Assembly (NCBI RefSeq): GCF_000266905.1
Contig: NC_018027.1
Location: 3,844,001 to 3,908,000 of the forward strand
Direction: 5' to 3'
Length of the DNA stretch: 64,000 nt
DNA from: Mycolicibacterium chubuense NBB4
Lineage (GTDB): Bacteria > Actinomycetota > Actinomycetes > Mycobacteriales > Mycobacteriaceae
The position numbers and the translations under genes were made by a program. The notes under the pieces are model-generated. The model searched no databases and had not been told where the DNA came from. It saw only the letters and a list, made by a program, of their open reading frames with translations. Of the stretch, positions 42,644 through 51,874 are shown piece after piece. Position 1 is the first letter of the stretch. Each line of letters begins with the position of its first letter.

Positions 42644-43602
42644 GGGGCGCTCACCGCCGTTCTGATGGCGAAGCCTGCGATGAGTTCCGGTGCGGCGCGG
42701 TAGAACCGGTTACCCGTCTGATAGCCGCCCTGGGCCGCCAGTGCAGCGAACGCCGCCACCCAGGTCCTCACCTCGTGCGCGGAGTTGCCCGCCTGCTCGG
42801 CGATCCAGGAGTTGTCCCATTCGTCGACTTCGGAGAGGCGCTGCGTGTCGAGCAGGTCGAGGAAAGCATGGTCCCACTCCGGGTTCAACGGAGCCAGAGC
42901 GCCCCGACCCGAGGCGAATTCGCGCGCCGCGTCGATCACTGCGACCTGGCGGGCCTGCCGCTGTTCGGCCGTCATCGGCACCCCGTGCACGATCCTGTCG
43001 AGGGCCGCCGGCGGGGCGGTGGCCAGCGTGGGCACCGGTGGGTCGTGCGAGAGCCCGCCGGATCCGATGATCAGCACCCGCTGACCCAGCGAGGCGAGGT
43101 ACCGGCCGACGGCGGCCCCCAGCGCACGAACCCGCCGGATCGGACCGAGCGGCGTGGCGACCGAATTGACGAACACGGGGATGACCGGCTTGGCCGTGGC
43201 GTCACCGAAAAGCTTCTGCAACGGCTGCACCGTCCCGTGGTCGACCTGCATGGCCGCCGAGATCGCCACGTCGACATCGTCGTCGAGAACCGCTCGCGCG
43301 CAATCGGTTGCGAGATCCGCCGGCACGTCCAGGCGGCCCCGATACGTGCCGTAGTCGCCGACACCCTCGGCGGCGGTACCGATGCAGAACGGCGGCATCG
43401 CCCTGTAGAAGAAGCCGTTGTAGTGGTCGGGCGAGAAGATGACCACGAGCTCCGGGTCGAAGGCGGTGACGAACTCGCGAGCGGTGGCGATCGCCGCTTC
43501 GATGTCGTCAAGCAGTTCCCGTGACGGTCCCGGAAGGTTCAGCAGTGGGCTGTGCGACATGCAGCACAGCGCTGTCTGACTTGCCGTCGAGGTTGGAGCC
43601 AT
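42640..43602 (-). CDS. mhpB: class III extradiol dioxygenase, MhpB-like
   Basis: Protein of 320 residues close in layout to E. coli 2,3-dihydroxyphenylpropionate 1,2-dioxygenase (MhpB). [34 protein letters not shown] (His ligand/base), [17 protein letters not shown] (catalytic His), [11 protein letters not shown] and [19 protein letters not shown] near the end all fit. It cleaves a catechol with a propionate-type side chain next to the two hydroxyls using Fe(II). AAGGAGG lies 11 bases before the ATG. The first 95 bases overlap the 3' end of the mhpA-like gene. Exact substrate uncertain. Confidence 0.9.
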   Translation of the reverse strand: MAPTSTASQTALCCMSHSPLLNLPGPSRELLDDIEAAIATAREFVTAFDPELVVIFSPDHYNGFFYRAMPPFCIGTAAEGVGDYGTYRGRLDVPADLATDCARAVLDDDVDVAISAAMQVDHGTVQPLQKLFGDATAKPVIPVFVNSVATPLGPIRRVRALGAAVGRYLASLGQRVLIIGSGGLSHDPPVPTLATAPPAALDRIVHGVPMTAEQRQARQVAVIDAAREFASGRGALAPLNPEWDHAFLDLLDTQRLSEVDEWDNSWIAEQAGNSAHEVRTWVAAFAALAAQGGYQTGNRFYRAAPELIAGFAIRTAVSAP

Positions 43603-45223
43603 CAGAACCGGAGCCTCCTTTCTGGGGCAGCGGGGACAGGTGCAGCACGCAGAACAGCGCCTCCGAGACCTCCGCGGCGCGTTGGGCGATGCACGCGCCC
43701 GCGATGCAGCGGTCGGGGCGCAGGAACAGGACGGAGTCGGTCGAGGCGTCGAACCACGATTTCAGCGCACCCGTGCGGTCGCCGACGACCACCACGTCGC
43801 CGTCGTCGTGTCCCGGCCAGTGCAACTGTGTCATCGGCCGAGCCTCGATGAATCTCGCGCCCAGGGCTTTCCAGCGATCGAACGCGTGATCGCCGAGGAC
43901 GGCCCGCATGTTGTTGCTCCAGCACAGCACGGCGAATCCGGAACCGAGGACATCGTCGAGCAGCACGTTCTGCGCGTCGCGCGTGTCGACGCGGGGCTGG
44001 ATGAACAGGGTGCCGGTCGGTGAGTTCGGTGACGGTGTCGGGTCGTGATGGACCGCGCCCTGCAGATAGCGCGGCATCGGCTTGAACCGCATCTCGAGCA
44101 CATAGCGCTTGAGGGTGGGGACCACGGAGGCGGCGTGGATGACACGGTCCCGCATCGCGGCGACCCGCTTGTTGGTCGGAGAGATGACACGGCCGACCAT
44201 CGTCGACAGGTCGATCATCGCGCGGGCGTGCTTGCGGCGTTCGGCGTCGTAGGTGTCGAGCAGCGCGTCGCCGGCCTGTCCGGTCACCACGGCGGCGAGC
44301 TTCCAGCCGAGGTTGACGGCGTCGCGGATGCCGCTGTTGTAACCCTGGCCCTGCCAGACCGGCATGAGGTGGGCCGCGTCGCCGGCGAGCAGCAGCCGCC
44401 CTTTGCGGAACGAGCCGGCGATGCGCGAGTGATGGGTGTAGACGCGGTGCCGGATCATGTCGACGCGCTCCGGGTAGGGCACCCGGCTGGCGAGCATGCG
44501 CCGGACGAAGGCCGGATCGTCGGCCTGCTCGTCGGACTCGTCGGGGTGGATCAGGAATTCGAAACGGCGGATGCCGTGAGCGATCGCGATCGACACATAG
44601 GGACGTGCGGGGTCGGCTCCGACCTCGCTGTTCGGATGTCCCAGTGGATCGTTCGCGCAGTCGACGACCAGCCAGCGGGTGGGCGACGTCGTGCCGTCGA
44701 ACGGCACGCCCATGAGCCGGCGCGTGGCGCTGCGGCCGCCGTCGCACCCCACGACGTAGCGCGCGCGCACCGGCGGCCGGCCGTCGGCGAACTCGACGGT
44801 CACGCCGTCCTCGGCTTCGACGCACGTCTGCATGCAGTGCCCGAAGCGGACCGCTACGTGGTCGAAACGTCGCAGCCCGCCGAACAGTTCGGCGTCGACC
44901 ATCGGCTGGACGAAGCCGTTGCGCTTGGGCCAGCCGAAGCGCGCGTCCGGCGGTGCCATCTCTGCCAGCAGGTTCCGCTTGGCGTCGAAGAACCGCAGGA
45001 TCTGATTCGGCACGGTGTGCGGCAGCACCTGCTCGACCAGGCCGATGGACTGGAAGGTGCGCAGCGCCTCGTCGTCGAGGCCGACTCCTCGGGGGTAGTC
45101 GATGAGGGTGTCGCGCTCCTCCACCACGAGCGTCGAAACACCCTGCAGACCCAGGATGTTCGCCAGCGTCAGGCCGGACGGCCCGGCCCCGACGATCACG
45201 ACGTCGAACTGCTCGGCGCTCAT
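43508..45223 (-). CDS. mhpA: FAD-dependent aromatic hydroxylase, MhpA-like
   Basis: Flavoprotein hydroxylase of 571 residues resembling 3-(3-hydroxyphenyl)propionate hydroxylase. [14 protein letters not shown] (FAD), [78 protein letters not shown] and [14 protein letters not shown] all match that family. It would add the second hydroxyl to a phenol before ring cleavage by the next enzyme. The last 40 residues are low-complexity and overlap mhpB. It starts just after an intercistronic repeat. Confidence 0.9.
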   Translation of the reverse strand: MSAEQFDVVIVGAGPSGLTLANILGLQGVSTLVVEERDTLIDYPRGVGLDDEALRTFQSIGLVEQVLPHTVPNQILRFFDAKRNLLAEMAPPDARFGWPKRNGFVQPMVDAELFGGLRRFDHVAVRFGHCMQTCVEAEDGVTVEFADGRPPVRARYVVGCDGGRSATRRLMGVPFDGTTSPTRWLVVDCANDPLGHPNSEVGADPARPYVSIAIAHGIRRFEFLIHPDESDEQADDPAFVRRMLASRVPYPERVDMIRHRVYTHHSRIAGSFRKGRLLLAGDAAHLMPVWQGQGYNSGIRDAVNLGWKLAAVVTGQAGDALLDTYDAERRKHARAMIDLSTMVGRVISPTNKRVAAMRDRVIHAASVVPTLKRYVLEMRFKPMPRYLQGAVHHDPTPSPNSPTGTLFIQPRVDTRDAQNVLLDDVLGSGFAVLCWSNNMRAVLGDHAFDRWKALGARFIEARPMTQLHWPGHDDGDVVVVGDRTGALKSWFDASTDSVLFLRPDRCIAGACIAQRAAEVSEALFCVLHLSPLPQKGGSGSDGSNLDGKSDSAVLHVAQPTAEPSGTVTGTA

Positions 45224-45235
45224 CGTGTCCCGTTT

Positions 45236-45256
45236 CTCTTCGCGCAAGCGCTCATC
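45236..45256 (-). repeat. intercistronic repeat, copy 1
   Basis: Minus strand GATGAGCGCTTGCGCGAAGAG. Its TGA is the stop codon of the mhpC-like gene and the element ends 12 bases before the mhpA-like ATG. Same element at 54549, 57433 and 58908. Confidence 0.7.
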
Positions 45257-46118
45257 GCCTACCCAGGAGAAAGTCCACATGGAGCCTGTCGAACGTCTTG
45301 GCGTCCTCGTACTGCGGCCAGTGGCCGCAGCCGGGCATGACCTCGAACCGCGCCCCCGGGATCATCGACGCGATGCGCCGGCCTTCCTCGACGTCCGCGG
45401 TCGGGTCGTCACTGGTCCACACCACCAGTGTGGGCGCGCTGATGGCCCCGTACTCCTTCGGGCCGAGCAGGTTTCGGGCCCGGATCTCGGGGTCCTGCAG
45501 CGCCATGATGTCGCGCATCGCGTCGACGAACCCGGGTTGACGGTAGACCCGCTGCCGACTCGCCACGATGTCGTCGTAGTCCTTCGACTTGTCCGCCATG
45601 AGCCACTTGATGCGCGCCTGCACGGTTTCCCAGGTGGGGTTCTCGGCCGCCGCCATCGACAGCGTGATGATGCGTCTCATCACTTCGGGGTCGGCCTGTG
45701 AACCGCCGGCCGTGTTCAGCACCAGGCGGTCGATGCGGTCGGGATGGTCGGCGGCCGCGCGCGCCGCGACCCAGCCGCCAAGGGACTCACCGCTGATGTG
45801 CGCCCGGTCTGCGCCGATCGCGGTCAGAAAGGCCAGCAGGTGGTCGACATAGTGCGGAATCTCGAGGGGGTGCCCCGGCTTGTCGGTGTAGCCGTGACCG
45901 AGCATGTCGATCGACCAGGTCGAGAAGTGCTCGGCGTGTGCCTCGAGGTTGCGGACGTACGCCTCGGCGTGGCCGCCCGATCCGTGCAGGAAAACCAGGC
46001 ACGGCTCGGCGGGGTCACCGGCGTGCAGGTACCGCGTCCGCACGCCGCCGGCGTCGAGATAGCCCTGCGAGAATGCGACGCCCTGCAGGTCGCTCCACAC
46101 GCTCTCGAACTCCGACAC
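45252..46118 (-). CDS. mhpC: meta-cleavage product C-C hydrolase, MhpC-like
   Basis: Alpha/beta-hydrolase of 288 residues. [21 protein letters not shown], nucleophile Ser in [14 protein letters not shown], Asp in SDDPTADV, His in GCGHWPQYE. The pattern and position before mhpA/mhpB homologues point to hydrolysis of the ring-cleavage product. GTG start with GAGAGGAG four bases upstream. First gene of a 20-kb minus-strand array, transcribed from the region with operator site 4. MhpD, MhpE and MhpF homologues are not in the window. Confidence 0.88.
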   Translation of the reverse strand: MSEFESVWSDLQGVAFSQGYLDAGGVRTRYLHAGDPAEPCLVFLHGSGGHAEAYVRNLEAHAEHFSTWSIDMLGHGYTDKPGHPLEIPHYVDHLLAFLTAIGADRAHISGESLGGWVAARAAADHPDRIDRLVLNTAGGSQADPEVMRRIITLSMAAAENPTWETVQARIKWLMADKSKDYDDIVASRQRVYRQPGFVDAMRDIMALQDPEIRARNLLGPKEYGAISAPTLVVWTSDDPTADVEEGRRIASMIPGARFEVMPGCGHWPQYEDAKTFDRLHVDFLLGRR

Positions 46119-46150
46119 TGGGCTCCTCTCCGAGCTTCCGGACCTTGACG

Positions 46151-46169
46151 ACGAGAATGTGATTCTCGT
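46151..46169. promoter_or_regulatory. GAGAAT-N3-ATTCTC operator, site 4
   Basis: ACGAGAATGTGATTCTCGT is a perfect 19-bp palindrome, 32 bases upstream of the mhpC-like GTG and 92 bases before the divergent IclR gene. It may control the whole minus-strand array. Confidence 0.75.
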
Positions 46170-46196
46170 ATTTTGTAAGCAGTCTGCTCATTTATC

Positions 46197-46210
46197 GCAC
46201 ATATACGTGC
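46197..46210. promoter_or_regulatory. possible IclR operator
   Basis: GCACATATACGTGC (GCAC-N6-GTGC) is an AT-rich-centred palindrome 51 bases before the IclR gene, in the only markedly AT-rich patch of the region. A site for the IclR protein is a guess from position. Confidence 0.35.
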
Positions 46211-46261
46211 ACTATAGTCAGAGCATCACTCTCCCGACAGAGTCTGTCAAGGAAGGTCCGC

Positions 46262-47026
46262 ATGAACCGACCGTCCGGCGCCGCAAGCCGAGTGCTCGCC
46301 TCCGGTGAGCGGAGCGACCCGCCTGCGCCCCCGCCCGCGAACGCCGTTGCCGCAGGCGGTGTCCCGGGTTCCCAGACACTGGCCCGGGGACTCAACGCCC
46401 TGCAGCTGGTCGCCAGTTCACCGACGGGGATGACGGTCAACCAGGTCGCCGACGACATCGGGGTTCACCGCACCATCGCTTACCGGTTGCTCAGCACCCT
46501 GGCCCAATACCGGTTCGTCGCCAAAGGAGAGGACGGCCGCTACCGCTCCGCCGCCGCGCTGGCGGTGCTCGGGGCGTCCTTCGACAACAACGTCCGTCAA
46601 CTGTGCGTGCCCACGCTGCGCAACCTCGCCGACGAACTGGGCACCACCGTCTCGCTGCTGGTCGCCGAAGGTGATCAGCAGGTGGCCGTCGCCGTGATGG
46701 TCCCCACGAACGTTTACTACCAGTTGGCTTTTCACGAGGGCAGCCGGTATCCGCTCGAGCGCGGCGCCGCGGGCATCGCGCTGCTGGCGAGCATGCCGCC
46801 CCGGCCGGGCGAGCGCGACCTGGTCCCCCAGACCCGCCAGCGCGGCTGGGTGATCACCCACGGCGAGATCGAGCCCAACACCTACGGTCTGGCGGTGCCG
46901 GTGCGGCGCAGACCCCCCTCGCCGCCGACATGCCTCAATCTCATCTCCCACCGCGAAGACGTCGTGCTGGGCGGGCGCGGATCGGTCATCAAGGCCGCCG
47001 ATGAACTCTCGGCGATCTTGAGCTAG
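46262..47026 (+). CDS. IclR family transcriptional regulator
   Basis: Regulator of 254 residues. A Pro/Ala-rich tail of about 35 residues precedes the winged HTH: LARGLNALQLVASSPTGMTVNQVADDIGVHRTIAYRLLSTLAQYRFV. The effector domain (LADELGTTVSLLVAEGDQQVAV) is complete, though shortened near the end. AAGGAAGG precedes the ATG. It is divergent from the mhp-like genes; the E. coli mhp regulator MhpR is also IclR-type, so it is the natural specific activator here, on top of the GAGAAT system. Followed by a flavoprotein gene after 14 bases. Confidence 0.9.
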   Translation: MNRPSGAASRVLASGERSDPPAPPPANAVAAGGVPGSQTLARGLNALQLVASSPTGMTVNQVADDIGVHRTIAYRLLSTLAQYRFVAKGEDGRYRSAAALAVLGASFDNNVRQLCVPTLRNLADELGTTVSLLVAEGDQQVAVAVMVPTNVYYQLAFHEGSRYPLERGAAGIALLASMPPRPGERDLVPQTRQRGWVITHGEIEPNTYGLAVPVRRRPPSPPTCLNLISHREDVVLGGRGSVIKAADELSAILS

Positions 47027-47040
47027 GGAAGGAGACAACC

Positions 47041-48654
47041 GTGACCGACTGGGATCACGACGTCGACGTCGTCGTACTGGGAAGCGGCGGCGCGGGTCTG
47101 ACCGCCGCGCTCACCGCCGCGGCCCACGGCGCCTCGGTCGAGGTGTACGAGAAGGCGCCGACGGTCGGCGGCACCACGGCCGTGTCGGGCGGGATCCTGT
47201 GGATTCCCGCGCACGACCGCGCCCCCGACGGGGAACTGACCGCCGAGGACGCGATGGCCTACCTGCGGGCGCAGTCGCTGGGCGTCATGGACGACGACCT
47301 CGTCGAGACGTTCGTGCAGACCGGCGCCTCGATGCTCGACTTCGTCGAGGCGCACAGTGAGCTCGAATTCGAGGTGGCGGCAGGGTTTCCCGATTACAAA
47401 CCCGAACTTCCCGGGGGCAAGCCCGCGGGTGGCCGTTCGCTGAACGCCCGACCGTTCGATCTGGCCCGGCTGGGCGACTGGCGCGATCGCATCACCTCCT
47501 TCCCCGCCGATTTCAGCAATGTCGGGATCGACGCCGAGACCCGCGCGCGCATCCACGCGTCCGTCGACAGCGAATCCGGCGACTACTGCGTGGCGGGCAC
47601 CGCGCTGATCGCCGGCCTGCTCAAGGGGCTGCTCGACCTCGGTGTGTCGCCCCGCACCGAAGCGCGCGCAGTCGAGCTCATCTCCGACCCCCTCGGCATC
47701 ACAGGGGTTCGGATAGAGCAGGGCGGCAACGAGTTCCGGGTGCGCGCGCGCCGAGGCGTCATCCTCGGCACGGGTGGCTTCGAGTGGGACCGTCGTCTGG
47801 TCGAGGCGTATCTGCGCGGGCCGATGCGCGGCGCCGTGTCCCCGCCCAACAACACGGGCGACGGGCTGCGCATGGCCATGGCGCACGGCGCCGACCTGGC
47901 CAACATGGGCGAAGCCTGGTGGGTGCCGATCGTGCAGATCCCCGGCGACATCTTCGGCGGGCATCCGCGCAGCCGCAGTGTCCGGCTCGAGCGCACGCGA
48001 CCCCGCAGCATCATCGTCAACAGTGCGGGCAAGCGGTTCCTCAACGAAGCGGGTGAATACAACTCGATGGCGGGGCCGTTTCACTTCCTCGATCCGAAGC
48101 TCGGATACGCCAACGACCCGGCGTGGATCGTCTTCGACTCCCTTCACCTCAAGCACTACGGCTTCCTGGGTGTCGAACCCGACGGGCCGATCCCGGACTG
48201 GTTCTGCCGGTCCGGCGACCTCGAGGAGCTGAGCGAGAAGACCGGCATCGACGCCCAGGGACTGGCACGCACTCTCGAAGCGTGGAACGCCAACGCCGTC
48301 GACGGGCGTGATCCGGAATTCGACCGCGGGGCAAGCGCTTACGACGGGTACTGGGGTGACGACAAAGCCGCCACCAACGCGGCCAAGACCTTGGGACCGA
48401 TCGACACGGCTCCGTTCTTCGCGGTTCCCGTCTCCATCGGCGCCATGGGAACCAAGGGCGGTCCGCGCACCGATCGGGACGGCCGGGTGCTGCACGTGAC
48501 GGGAACGGCCATCACGGGGCTGTACGCCGCGGGCAACGCCATGGCGGGTGCGACCGGGAAGGCCTACGGCGGCGCGGGCGGGACGATCGGTCCGGCGATG
48601 GTGTTCGGCTACCGCGCCGGACATGCGGCGGCCACCGGGAAGCCGGTGTCCTGA
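47041..48654 (+). CDS. FAD-dependent 3-ketosteroid dehydrogenase-like flavoprotein, second copy
   Basis: Protein of 537 residues: VDVVVLGSGGAGLTAALTAAAHGASVEVYEKAPTVGGTTAVSGGILWIP (FAD and substrate loop), GVILGTGGFEWD, and AGNAMAGATGKAYGGAGGTIGPAMVFGYRAGHAAATG at the C-terminus. Related to the protein at 40850 but shorter by 60 residues. GGGAAGGAG is a strong ribosome site before the GTG. Co-transcribed with the IclR gene. A desaturase or reductase for a cyclic ketone is likely. Confidence 0.9.
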   Translation: MTDWDHDVDVVVLGSGGAGLTAALTAAAHGASVEVYEKAPTVGGTTAVSGGILWIPAHDRAPDGELTAEDAMAYLRAQSLGVMDDDLVETFVQTGASMLDFVEAHSELEFEVAAGFPDYKPELPGGKPAGGRSLNARPFDLARLGDWRDRITSFPADFSNVGIDAETRARIHASVDSESGDYCVAGTALIAGLLKGLLDLGVSPRTEARAVELISDPLGITGVRIEQGGNEFRVRARRGVILGTGGFEWDRRLVEAYLRGPMRGAVSPPNNTGDGLRMAMAHGADLANMGEAWWVPIVQIPGDIFGGHPRSRSVRLERTRPRSIIVNSAGKRFLNEAGEYNSMAGPFHFLDPKLGYANDPAWIVFDSLHLKHYGFLGVEPDGPIPDWFCRSGDLEELSEKTGIDAQGLARTLEAWNANAVDGRDPEFDRGASAYDGYWGDDKAATNAAKTLGPIDTAPFFAVPVSIGAMGTKGGPRTDRDGRVLHVTGTAITGLYAAGNAMAGATGKAYGGAGGTIGPAMVFGYRAGHAAATGKPVS

Positions 48655-48696
48655 CGCCACGGGCACGGGGTCAGCCGGTCGGCTAGCCTCGTCGCT

Positions 48697-49272
48697 GTGA
48701 CATCGGCAAGTGTCCGGTTCAGCGCGATCCAGCGGACCGCCGCGCAGACGCGCGTCCTCGATGCGGCGCTCAGCCTGATCTCCGAGCACGGCGTCAGCGG
48801 GACCTCGCTGCAGATGATCGCCGATGCGATGGGTGTGACGAAGGCAGCGGTCTACCGCCAGTTCAAGACCAAGGACGAGATCGTCATCGCGCTGACCGAG
48901 CGCGAACTCGCCGGACTCGAAGAGTCATTGGAAGCCGCCGAGGCCGAGGAGTCGGCGCCGCGCGCCCGCGAGCTTCTGCTGGCCAGCGTGATCGACGAGG
49001 CCATCCGGCGCCGGCGCGCCGTCGCGACGCTGCAGTTCGACCCGGTGATCGTGCGATTTCTCGCCAGTCACCAACCTTTTCAGCAGTTCGTCAGCAGGCT
49101 CTACGCAGTACTCGTCGGTGGCTCGGGCCGGGAGGGCCGCCTGCCAGCGGCCATGCTGTCCGGCGCCATCGCCGTCGGTGTGATGCACCCGCTGGTCGCC
49201 GACATCGACGACGAGACACTGCGACGTGAATTGCTGATCTACACAAAGCGATTGGTGGATCTGCCCGGCTGA
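48697..49272 (+). CDS. TetR family transcriptional regulator
   Basis: Regulator of 191 residues with HTH GVSGTSLQMIADAMGVTKAAVYRQFKTKDEIVIALTERELAGL (residues about 32-74). It follows the flavoprotein gene by 42 bases on the same strand and converges on meaB, with only nine bases between the stops. No operator is obvious near it. Target genes unknown. Confidence 0.88.
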   Translation: MTSASVRFSAIQRTAAQTRVLDAALSLISEHGVSGTSLQMIADAMGVTKAAVYRQFKTKDEIVIALTERELAGLEESLEAAEAEESAPRARELLLASVIDEAIRRRRAVATLQFDPVIVRFLASHQPFQQFVSRLYAVLVGGSGREGRLPAAMLSGAIAVGVMHPLVADIDDETLRRELLIYTKRLVDLPG

Positions 49273-49281
49273 GTCACGCGT

Positions 49282-50166
49282 TCATTCTCCGACGATCAGC
49301 TGCGCCGCCGCGGCGTAGGGGTCGCACACACCGTCGGCGACCGCCTCAGCGAGTCGACCCAGCTGCGGATGCTGACGCAACAGGGTCGAGGCCAAGGACA
49401 GTATCTGCGAGCGGGCCCGCGCCGCCCGCCGCGCGGGATTGTCGGAGCGGCGGTGCGCGTCGATGGCGTCGAGCAGCTCGGCGATGCCCTCGTTCTGCGC
49501 GGCGACGAGTTTCAGGATCGGCGCGTCGGTCTCTCCGCGCAGATCCCGCACCGTCTGATCGGCACCCTCCCGGTCGGCCTTGTTCACCGCGACGATGTCG
49601 GCGACCTCGAGCAGCCCTGCCTTGGCGGCCTGGACCGCGTCTCCGGCGCCGGGGTTGAGGATGACGACGGTCGGGTCCGCCACCGCCGCGATCTCGATCT
49701 CCGATTGCCCGACGCCCACTGTTTCGATCACGACGACGTCGAAGGCCAACGCCGAGACCAACCGGATGGCCGCGGGCACCGAGGCGGCCAGGCCCCCGAG
49801 GTGGCCCCGCGTCGCCACCGACCGGATCAGCACATCGGGATCGTTGATGTGGGCCGCCATCCGGATCCGGTCCCCCAGCAGCGCGCCGCCGCTGTACGGC
49901 GAGGACGGATCGACCGCGAGCACGGCCACGCGCTTCCCGGCGGCGCGATAGGCGCCGACCAGGGCCCCGACCGTGGTGGACTTCCCCGCGCCCGGAGGGC
50001 CCGTGATGCCGACGACCGGTGCGGAAACGACGCCCTCGAGCGCTGCGAGCGCCGAGAGCACCTCGTCGCGTCTGGGGCTCTCCACGAAGCTGAGCAACCT
50101 GCCCGCGGCACGGGGTGAACCCGCGCGGGCCGCGGCGATGAGCTCGTCGATGGTCACGTCACGCAC
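49282..50166 (-). CDS. meaB: MeaB/ArgK-type G3E GTPase, mutase chaperone
   Basis: P-loop GTPase of 294 residues. Walker A GPPGAGKST (residues 56-64), Walker B region VVVIETVGVGQSE, and NKAD base-recognition motif are intact; DPSSPYSGGALLGDRIRM is a MeaB hallmark. MeaB loads and protects B12-dependent acyl-CoA mutases. The mutase subunits lie at 58494-60516, 9 kb away, but meaB shares operator site 5 with the divergent SDR. GTG at 50166 is used, 50157 is possible. On the minus strand TAACAT within the palindrome could be its -10. Confidence 0.92.
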   Translation of the reverse strand: MRDVTIDELIAAARAGSPRAAGRLLSFVESPRRDEVLSALAALEGVVSAPVVGITGPPGAGKSTTVGALVGAYRAAGKRVAVLAVDPSSPYSGGALLGDRIRMAAHINDPDVLIRSVATRGHLGGLAASVPAAIRLVSALAFDVVVIETVGVGQSEIEIAAVADPTVVILNPGAGDAVQAAKAGLLEVADIVAVNKADREGADQTVRDLRGETDAPILKLVAAQNEGIAELLDAIDAHRRSDNPARRAARARSQILSLASTLLRQHPQLGRLAEAVADGVCDPYAAAAQLIVGE

Positions 50167-50210
50167 ACTACGCAGGCTGTTCCCTCCGTCTCGACAGTCC
50201 CGTTCCGCAG

Positions 50211-50229
50211 ACGAGAATGTTATTCTCGC
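50211..50229. promoter_or_regulatory. GAGAAT-N3-ATTCTC operator, site 5
   Basis: ACGAGAATGTTATTCTCGC lies 45 bases before meaB and 36 bases before the divergent SDR. The core is a perfect palindrome (50212-50228). Confidence 0.75.
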
Positions 50230-50264
50230 TGATCGAGAGTCATAGTTTCGAGGAGGACGCACGC

Positions 50265-51029
50265 ATGCAGATCACCGGTAGCTCCGCACTCGTCGTCGGC
50301 GGTGCAGGCGGCCTCGGCGAGGCGACGGTCCGGCGCCTGCACGGCGCCGGCGCCAAGGTCGTCGTCGCCGACATGGCCGACGACAAGGGCAAGGCGCTCG
50401 AGTCCGAGCTCGGTGTGCGCTACGTGCAGACCGATGCCACCTCCGAGGAGTCGGTCAATGCCGCGATCGCGGAGGCGCAAGCGCTTGGGCCGCTGCGGAT
50501 CTCGGTCGACACCCACGGCGGTCCGGCCAGTGGCGGCCGGCTGGTGGGCAAGGACGGCACGCCGCTGGACCTCGACGGCTTCAAGAAGACCATCGAGTTC
50601 TACCTCACCGCCGTGTTCAACGTCATGCGTCTGTCGGCCGCCGCGATCGCCAAGACCGAACCCCTCGAGGAGGGCGGCCGCGGCGTCATCATCAACACGG
50701 CGTCGATCGCCGGGTACGAGGGCCAGATCGGCCAGCTGCCGTACTCGGCGGCCAAGGGCGGTGTGCTCGGGATGACGCTCGTGGCGGCACGCGACCTGTC
50801 GCCGTTGGGGATTCGCGTCGTCACGATCGCCCCGGGGACGATCAACACCCCGGCGTACGGCAAGGCGGCCGACCAGCTCGAGCAGTACTGGGGCCCGCAG
50901 GTGCCGTTCCCCAAGCGCATGGGCCGCGCCGGGGAATACGCCCAGCTGGCCCAGAGCATCGTCGAGAACGACTACCTCAACGGCGAGATCATCCGCCTCG
51001 ACGGGGCGCTGCGATTCCCGCCGAAGTGA
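50265..51029 (+). CDS. HSD10-type short-chain dehydrogenase (3-hydroxyacyl-CoA dehydrogenase-like)
   Basis: SDR of 254 residues: SALVVGGAGGLGEATVRRL (cofactor loop), S in NTASIAGYEGQIGQ, Y-x3-K in LPYSAAKGGVLGMT, and a long active-site loop TINTPAYGKAADQLEQYWGPQVPFPKRMG. This layout fits HSD17B10-type 3-hydroxyacyl-CoA dehydrogenases acting on branched (2-methyl) substrates. GAGGAGGA precedes the ATG. Its stop overlaps the next SDR. It would take the third step of a beta-oxidation cycle with the FadE pair and EchA nearby. Confidence 0.88.
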   Translation: MQITGSSALVVGGAGGLGEATVRRLHGAGAKVVVADMADDKGKALESELGVRYVQTDATSEESVNAAIAEAQALGPLRISVDTHGGPASGGRLVGKDGTPLDLDGFKKTIEFYLTAVFNVMRLSAAAIAKTEPLEEGGRGVIINTASIAGYEGQIGQLPYSAAKGGVLGMTLVAARDLSPLGIRVVTIAPGTINTPAYGKAADQLEQYWGPQVPFPKRMGRAGEYAQLAQSIVENDYLNGEIIRLDGALRFPPK

Positions 51030-51778
51030 GTTCGGCGCGACCACTCGACGGCAAGGTCGCGTTCGTCGCCGGCGCCAGTCGCGGGATCGGCGCCACCGTC
51101 GCCGCCGCGCTGGCCCGAGCAGGGGCGTCGGTGGCCGTGGCGGCCCGCTCGGAGACCGAGGGCAGGCTACCGGGCACCATCGGCGCTGTCGCACAACGGA
51201 TCACCGACGCGGGAGGACGGGCGGCGCCGGTCCCGTGCGACGTCACCAGCGAGGAGTCCGTCGAGCAGGCCGTCGCCGCGACCGTCGCCGAATTCGGCGG
51301 CATCGACATCCTGGTCGCCAACGCCGGCGTGCTGTGGCTGGGACCCGTCGAGACCACACCGCTGCGCCGGTGGCAGCGGTGCCTCGATGTCAACACCACC
51401 GGCGTCTTCCTGGTGACCAAGGCGGTGATTCCCCATGTGCGCGCCCGCGGCGGAGGCTCGCTGATCGCGGTGACGACCACCGGGGTCACGATGACCGACC
51501 GCGGCGCCAACGCATACTGGGTGTCCAAGGCGGCCGTCGAACGGCTCTACCTCGGCCTTGCCGCCGACCTGAAGCCGGACAACATCGCGGTCAACTGCCT
51601 GAGCCCGTCGCGCGTTGTGCTCACCGAAGGCTGGCACGCCGGCGGGGCAGGAGTGCGGATCCCGCCGGAGATGATCGAACCGCCGGAGGCCATGGCCGAC
51701 GCCGCGGTGTTCCTCGCACAGCAGACCGCAGCCGGGATCACCGGCACGATCCAGCGCTCCGAGGCACTCACCCTCTAG
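51026..51778 (+). CDS. short-chain dehydrogenase, catalytic Ser replaced by Thr
   Basis: SDR of 250 residues. AGASRGIGATVAAALARAG and ANAGVLWLG are standard; AYWVSKAAVE gives Tyr-x3-Lys, but the segment normally holding Ser reads AVTTTGVTM. The C-terminus ends TGTIQRSEALTL without the usual DGG. So it may be HSDL2-like, or a weak oxidoreductase. GTG start within a GTGA overlap. Substrate unknown. Confidence 0.85.
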   Translation: MSSARPLDGKVAFVAGASRGIGATVAAALARAGASVAVAARSETEGRLPGTIGAVAQRITDAGGRAAPVPCDVTSEESVEQAVAATVAEFGGIDILVANAGVLWLGPVETTPLRRWQRCLDVNTTGVFLVTKAVIPHVRARGGGSLIAVTTTGVTMTDRGANAYWVSKAAVERLYLGLAADLKPDNIAVNCLSPSRVVLTEGWHAGGAGVRIPPEMIEPPEAMADAAVFLAQQTAAGITGTIQRSEALTL

Positions 51779-51790
51779 CGCGCCGTTGCC

Positions 51791-51852
51791 GCCGAACTGA
51801 GATTCCCGGCTGTTGAATCGGTCCCATCAACGACCGGGAACCTCAGTTCGGC
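51791..51852. terminator. bidirectional terminator hairpin
   Basis: GCCGAACTGAGATTCCCGG (51791-51809) pairs with CCGGGAACCTCAGTTCGGC (51834-51852) at 18 of 19 positions. It lies between convergent genes ending at 51778 and 51875. The arm shares GCCGCCGAACT and ATTCC with the hairpin at 1684. Confidence 0.75.
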
Positions 51853-51874
51853 GAAAGGGGGACGGGCGCCAGAC

